From: Apostichopus japonicus
Lineage: Eukaryota > Echinodermata > Holothuroidea > Aspidochirotida > Stichopodidae
Length of the DNA: 64,000 bases
Assembly (NCBI RefSeq): GCF_037975245.1
Contig: NC_092573.1
Span: 25,079,265 to 25,143,264 of the forward strand
Direction: 5' to 3'
The notes beneath the pieces are model-generated. The model had not been told where the DNA came from. It saw only the letters and a list, made by a program, of their open reading frames with translations, and did no database searches. The translations under genes were made by a program, and so were the position numbers. Position 1 is the first letter of the stretch; the number at the start of each line of letters is the position of its first letter. This document shows, piece by piece, positions 1 through 64,000 of this stretch.

Positions 1-890
1 CTCTGATGGGAACATTTTACACTCATCGATGTCAGAGTAGACGTTGGGGGATCTACTGGGTATGTAGCCAATACCATGGGGGCACATGGCATCAAAGGCA
101 GCTGTAACATCAAAGATCATATCATGATTGGAAGGCTATGTACATGTTATAGCTCACACAGTGTCCCCCCCCCTCCTCCCCTATACTGGGGATCTACTGG
201 GGACAAAGACAGGACCATAGGGGCACATGGCATCAAAGGCATCTGTAACATCAAAGATCATATCATGATTGGAAGGCTATGTACATGTTATAGCTCACAC
301 AGTGTCCCCCCCCTCCCCTATACTGGGGATCTACTGGGGACGAAGACAGGACCATAGGGGCACATGGCATCAAAGGCAGCTGTAACATCAAAGATCATAT
401 CATGATTGGAAGGCTTTGTACATGTTATAGCTCACACAGTGTCCCCCCTCCTCCCCAATACTGGGGATCTACTGGGGACGTAGACAGGACCATAGGGGCA
501 CATGGCATCAAAGGCAGCTGTAACATCAAAGATCATATCATGATAGGAAGGCTATGTACATGTTAAAGCTCACAGTGTCCCCCCTCCTCCCCAATACTGG
601 GGATCTACTGGGGACGTAGACAGGACCATAGGGGCACATGGCATCAAAGGCATCTGTAACATCAAAGATCATATCATGATTGGAAGGCTTTGTACATGTT
701 ATAGCTCACACAGTGTCCCCCCCCCTCCTCCCCAATACTGGGGATCTACTGGGGACGTAGACAGGACCATAGGGGCACATGGCATCAAATAACATCAAAG
801 ATCATATCATGATAGGAAGGCTATGTACATGTTATAGCTCACCCAGTGCCCCCACCCCCCCCCACCCTCCTCTAGTATGCTAATAGCTGT
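1..890. repeat. 137-bp tandem repeat, about 6.4 copies
   Basis: A unit of 136-141 bp, marked by GGGGATCTACTGGGG at about 48, 188, 324, 462, 599 and 740, fills the intron start right up to the donor of exon 48. Copies differ by a few bases and by the length of a C-tract. Short open frames in it are repeat translations, not genes. Confidence 0.95.
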
Positions 891-896
891 ACTTAC

Positions 897-59553
<58,657 letters not shown>

Positions 59554-59581
59554 CTTCAAGACTATGTTCGGGTCATTTAAT
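59554..59581 (-). other. Putative 5' UTR piece and upstream splice acceptor
   Basis: Directly upstream of the ATG there are 28 nt preceded by a pyrimidine-rich stretch ending in AG (59582-59583), a good 3' splice site. The coding exon 1 may therefore be the second exon, with a non-coding first exon and the promoter further right. This is inference; no TATA box or initiator could be assigned. Confidence 0.45.
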
Positions 59582-60940
59582 CTGGAGATAATAAAAAGGA
59601 GAAACATAAACATGTGTAATATTACATACTTGTTTGTATAATTGTCTGTATGTTCATGAAATCCAATAACTTCTTTCTTTGTTTGGCAAACATCATCGTC
59701 ATCAAACCATTATGGTTGGGCCTCATTCTTCCTTCATCAACAAATTCCTGACACAGCTCATCATACGGGACTTACATAATTATTGACAAACGTCTTTGCA
59801 AACGGTCACTGTATTACATGTCGCCCATGGGACTCCCTGTACTGACTATATAACCAGTTTCCTCGCCCTTCCACCCTTTTATTCCGATGCCTGGGCACCT
59901 CAAAAGACAGTTCCCTTTTCACTTTTCCATGCAAATGACATGCTTCAGTTACTATGAAGTTCTATATAACTTTACACGTAGAAACGACTAACGTTGAATG
60001 ATATATGTAATAGCCATGCTCTCTGACTTAAACTGTACATTTCATCCAAATTTGTTGACATGTTATCGGCTTCAGAGGCACTCTACCCAACAGGGGAGAT
60101 GACAGCCCCTCTTTTTTCTTCTCGGTATATTTGTCTTCTTTTGAATACGACATTAGCATTCTTTGGGTTAAACACTGGGATAAGAACCTTTTTAATGGAT
60201 CCGTTGAACCCCTTTGAAATAATTTCCAAAGCCGTTCGACCGCAACCGATTCGACAACAGCGAGATTCAAACGATAGATTTATCTGAAACAAACAAAGAG
60301 GACCCGGAGGTGGTGCCTCGATAGGAATTACGAAGGAACAAGAGCAAACACAGGGATACTCAGACCACCAATTGGTTTGTTTTGTTAGGTAGGAGAAAAG
60401 ATGAAGAGAAAACTCGTCGTCAGCTGTTCCCCGTTGTAGGGAGAGGATGTATGTTGTTGAATGAAATACAAAAAGACGTATATGCCTCGTTAACTCAATT
60501 CGAAAAGAACGGAATTAAAGATAAAACTAGTTCCCCAGTTAAACCATGACTACGTAACCAGTAAACTAATTATGTGAGGTGGTCTTTATCAATGGCTGAA
60601 TCGTCTTCAAGAGCCTCCCTATACATGAGACGAACATAAACTGATTCATAATGTATAAAACGTCCAACTAAGATGTGTATGCCTACAAAGAGGCCATATC
60701 TGCAACTTAGTCTAATATGGTCCACCATTCATATGAATTAACAAAAATATACCGACCAGTTTTCAAAAAAAATATGGATATGTAAGTTATAAAGGTCTCA
60801 ACTGGCAGACATAGCCGACATGTGCTTCGCGGCAGGTTGTCTTTCATCGTGAAGGAAGTGGACAGGATGGTGACGTCATATACACATGTGTGTTGGCGCT
60901 CCATGGTTATAACAATGTTAACTGTTGTGTCAAACTAAGT
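59582..60940. other. Upstream of exon 1, nothing firm
   Basis: Should hold a 5' UTR intron or the promoter. No TATA box, CpG island or open frame with recognisable homology was seen. Confidence 0.45.
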
Positions 60941-61017
60941 GGGTCTGACCTTTCGATCCTAGCAGGATCTTCTTCAGCTTCTGAAGAAGATCCTGCTAGG
61001 ATCGAAACGTCAGACCC
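60941..61017. mobile_element. Near-perfect palindrome of a dispersed retroelement-like motif
   Basis: Two 37-bp arms (one mismatch) around CTT. The right arm reads CTGAAGAAGATCCTGCTAGG then ATCGAAACGTCAGACCC, a motif commonly seen at the ends of decayed retroelements in marine invertebrates. A diverged relative lies at 8384-8430. Confidence 0.7.
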
Positions 61018-62379
61018 ATTTACTGTTACACATATTCTTACACAAGCTCCTTAGTGGATAAGCAGTTTGCTAACAGTTTTTGTTTTATTTCAATGTTAAA
61101 TGTTGTCTGACACTCAGAGTTTGACATGTTATGATGGAGTTAGTGGGTGGTAGGGGGCTGGGGGAGGTGGTTATCAGGGATAGTAACCGACAAAAGTCCA
61201 TCTATGGTCAAACCTGCCATCATTGTCCCGTAAGGTGTTTGAAACACCTGTTTCAATACACTACAGTACTCGTACGGTTGCTATAAGTGTAACTCAAAAC
61301 TAACACACACACAAATAAGCGGTGTAGGTTCTCTTTAGGCATTTAGTGACGTAATTATTCTTGCTGTTTGTCAGTGCAGTTATCTTCCCATATAGGCCTA
61401 TGCTTTCCCATTATGCTTGTTCGTTACATTTGTACTTGCTTGTAATCGGTGCGTTGTGCTATACTGTTCTACAAATTGAAGCTTAACTACCTAAGGAAGT
61501 ATCCGTCCAAGGTTCTAAACATCCGTTTGGTTAAGCTATATAAACATTTTAACGTTTCCCTTGCTCGTTGATGGACTATCCAAGATTGCCATTGTCTGTT
61601 ATGTTATACTCATATTGAAAATGTTTCCTATGCATGTGAACATGATCAAAATGAATTAGCAATTCCATTGCTATGAAGGCTATACCATTGACAGGGACAT
61701 GCGTGTGTATATGCTGTACAGTTAGGATAGCTATCATCTGTTCGATTCTGTCTCTTATAGAAGTAGAGTCGTGATTGGCCTCTGTGATAAACCAGACAAC
61801 ATGCATGTAATTATTCAGGCTGTTTCATCAATAACATATGCGTATACGTTTAATGGAACTCTTTCCCCTTCCTGCCATATTCACGTTATAATCTGTGTCG
61901 ACACGGAGTTGGTGTCAACCTGCATACAATGGTTCACATGGTAACGTTCTTCAAACTAAAGTTTATATGGGCTTGTCAATATGATTATAATTAAGTGTAA
62001 CCCATATATAGCCTGACCAAAAGATTATGCACTTTCTATGAATTCAAGTATGATACTCAGCTATAGGGATTGCAGGTTGAATTACAGCCTAGTACGCCTG
62101 TATACGGTAGTTAGTGTGATTTAAATGGATCCAACCTTGACTTTACGATAATCATCAAATACTTTACTAGCACGTTTGTGAAGGTCGTGTTTGGCTATTC
62201 GAGTAAAATTGACCGATTAAAAAGTGCGAGCAGTTACTTTTGATCACTGGTGTATCCTCCATTTTGTACAGAATACGCCAAGTTTCTGACAGTCAAATTT
62301 CGAAGGAAAAGGGCTAAATACTTTAGAAGAAATATATAGGACTATTTACAGTGAGTTCACTAGTAGATTCATTCCCATT
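61018..62379. other. Upstream region, nothing identified
   Basis: Unique-looking AT-rich DNA without recognisable features. Confidence 0.45.
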
Positions 62380-63470
62380 GCAGAGGTTTATGCGTTGTAC
62401 CGATGTCTACTATTTGTGGCACAGAGTCATATCCTCATATATTCTAAGCAGTACCCTATGTGACAGCACGTCTATAGTGCGCCAAGTGTGCCATAAGTCC
62501 TGAAATCGACATATGTCGAATTAAATTGACATGTGTAAGTTTCTCGAGCTCTCATTAGACGACCAGTCTCACGTGTGATTTTAAAGTGCTCTGATTGGAA
62601 GAAATCGACATACGTGTGAAAGCATATCGGTTTCTCGTGCTATGATTAAATTATATATACATAGTCACAGGCCTCAGAATCCAAACAATGGAAATTAGAA
62701 TAGTTAAACGGTATGTCCACAACGTTCTTATCATGGCAAGGTTTGCTTACATCATGAATGCCAAATTGGAAGCCATGACCATGGAAGAATCACCAAAAAT
62801 GAACAACAGTATCTTTATATGTATTTTCATGTTTGTGTAAGTATCACTATCTTTGCAAGCCTATAGGATGATCGATCCGGGCAGCTTTGCTTTTTGTCAA
62901 TGCCAACATAGTCTCATAGCTAGTCTTGTATAGTTATTCACGTATGTCAATTTCTTCCAATCACGGCACACACGAAAACGACATGTGACAATGATCATCC
63001 AGTGAGAGCACGAGAATCTTACATATGTCAATTTAAATCGATCTATGTCGATATCAGGACTTATGGCACACTAGGCGCACCATACACACCATGTCTTCCC
63101 ATCTCGACAGAAGTACCTTTGACAGCCCGCTACTGTTGATACCAATAAATTATGTATGTGACAGCACGTCGTACCCTTACGTCTTTCGAATAATACCCTA
63201 GACAACCCTTGACACCAAGTTGACAGTTTACACTGACACATTATATGTGTGACAGCAATGTGTGACAGCACGTTACGTCCTTACATCTATCGAGTGGTAC
63301 CCTTCACAACCCATTACTGTTTAAATATGGCGACATCTTCCATTTGTGACACGTCGTCGTATCCTCAGACTCTACGTCGTTGCCATACATTTCTTTGGTC
63401 ACCGTCACATGATCTCAAAACTCGTTGCCATAGCACCCTGTCATTCTGGTTGCAGAGAGATCATTGATAC
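62380..63470. repeat. Degenerate roughly 90-bp repeat field (GTGACAGCACGT)
   Basis: GTGACAGCACGT at about 62461, 63159 and 63260, followed each time by a TAC/TCC CTTAC-like segment and ...CACAACCCRTTACTGTT or similar. The field is interrupted by the fold-back element at 62475-63082. Confidence 0.65.
62475..63082. mobile_element. Fold-back MITE with about 145-bp inverted arms
   Basis: Left arm 62475-62620 and right arm 62935-63082 are inverted copies (TAGTGCGCCAAGTGTGCCAT versus the complement of TGGTGCGCCTAGTGTGCCAT; also GATTGGAAGAAATCGACATA versus GATTGGAAGAAATTGACATA). Flanked by TA on both sides. No coding capacity. Confidence 0.85.
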
Positions 63471-64000
63471 GGTTTATTACCTCTCCTCTTCAGGTTACGA
63501 ACTTACGATCATATGTTTTGTATTCTTGTAATCAATGGAAGTAAATGAATCAGTCTCATGGTTCATTTTTAATAGCTTTGTCATACCAGGGAGTTGAAGG
63601 TCTAGGTCGAGATATGGGGGAATGCAATTATATTTAGCATACGCCTGAGGGCTGACTCTCTGGAAAAGAGTATAGGCCTTTCGAATCTCACACTTTCGAT
63701 TTTCCTCATTGATCGAACTCGAGACCCGGGTGATGTAAGTTGTTCTTTTTTCTTTCTTTCTTTCACGTAGTAGCAGCTAGTGCTGTAGTTTGACTAAAAC
63801 AAGCATGGATACATTGAAATTAGTTGAAAGGGTTGAACAAACAACATACAAACGTCTTTGATATAGCCCACTACATCATGACAGCAGGTGTGTCAACTCT
63901 TCCAATATGGCCGCCGTTTCCATGGATATTGGTGTCAATTAAAAGTGACTAAAGAATCAGGTTTTCCTGTTAGCGTAGATCCTCACCGTCACACGCCATA
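63471..64000. other. Right end of window, nothing identified
   Basis: No exon, repeat array or element recognised. Confidence 0.45.

Noticed and set aside
60083-60292. Minus-strand frame with SRCCRIGCGRTALEII, reminiscent of an insulin/relaxin A chain
   Set aside because: The final A-chain cysteine is replaced by Ser, there is no B chain or signal peptide nearby, and the match is short; most likely chance.

Overview
This is eukaryotic, metazoan DNA, AT-rich and full of simple repeats. One large gene fills almost the whole window. It lies on the minus strand, is split into 48 recognisable coding exons, and encodes a fibrillin. The start codon is at 59551-59553. Reading leftwards, the exons spell the fibrillin N-terminal (FUN) segment, three EGF domains, hybrid domain 1, and then calcium-binding EGF (cbEGF), TB/8-Cys and hybrid domains in exactly the order of vertebrate fibrillin as I recall human FBN1. 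The series runs as far as the first half of TB6 at 897-1043. The last part (rest of TB6, cbEGF32-43, TB7, C-terminus) must lie left of base 1. About 2,390 codons are present. Exons 3 to 48 all start and end in phase 1.

The organism is most likely an invertebrate deuterostome, and an echinoderm is a reasonable guess. The reasons are the very close match to vertebrate fibrillin in a single gene, the small cassette exons, the marine-invertebrate style tRNA-derived SINEs carrying a 'tatatagc' motif, and the density of minisatellites. The sequence alone does not prove the phylum.

The protein departs from the vertebrate plan in three places. (1) A 951-bp exon (42431-43381) carries cbEGF2 followed by about 12 tandem two-cysteine modules of the form CPxGY...G..C, placed before TB1; vertebrate fibrillins have nothing there. 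(2) The proline-rich region after TB1 is almost absent. (3) TB4 keeps the integrin-binding RGD of vertebrate TB4, but its second exon has gained a proline/aspartate/glycine repeat tail (about 11832-12030). The product would be a secreted, cysteine-rich extracellular-matrix protein that builds microfibrils and binds integrins and growth-factor complexes.

The introns hold many minisatellites (units of 7 to 137 bp), degraded non-LTR retrotransposon reverse transcriptases (14225-14956 and 36415-36738), tRNA-derived SINEs, two hAT-like MITEs with 8-bp target duplications, a 58-bp perfect palindrome (24765-24822) and a 76-bp near-palindrome (60941-61017). Several arrays contain copies of exon edges, including splice donors. 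Intron 1 (9.4 kb) and the 4.4 kb upstream of exon 1 show no convincing gene; the upstream part holds a 608-bp fold-back element inside a degenerate 90-bp repeat field. No rRNA gene, intact tRNA gene, CRISPR array or bacterial-type feature was seen.
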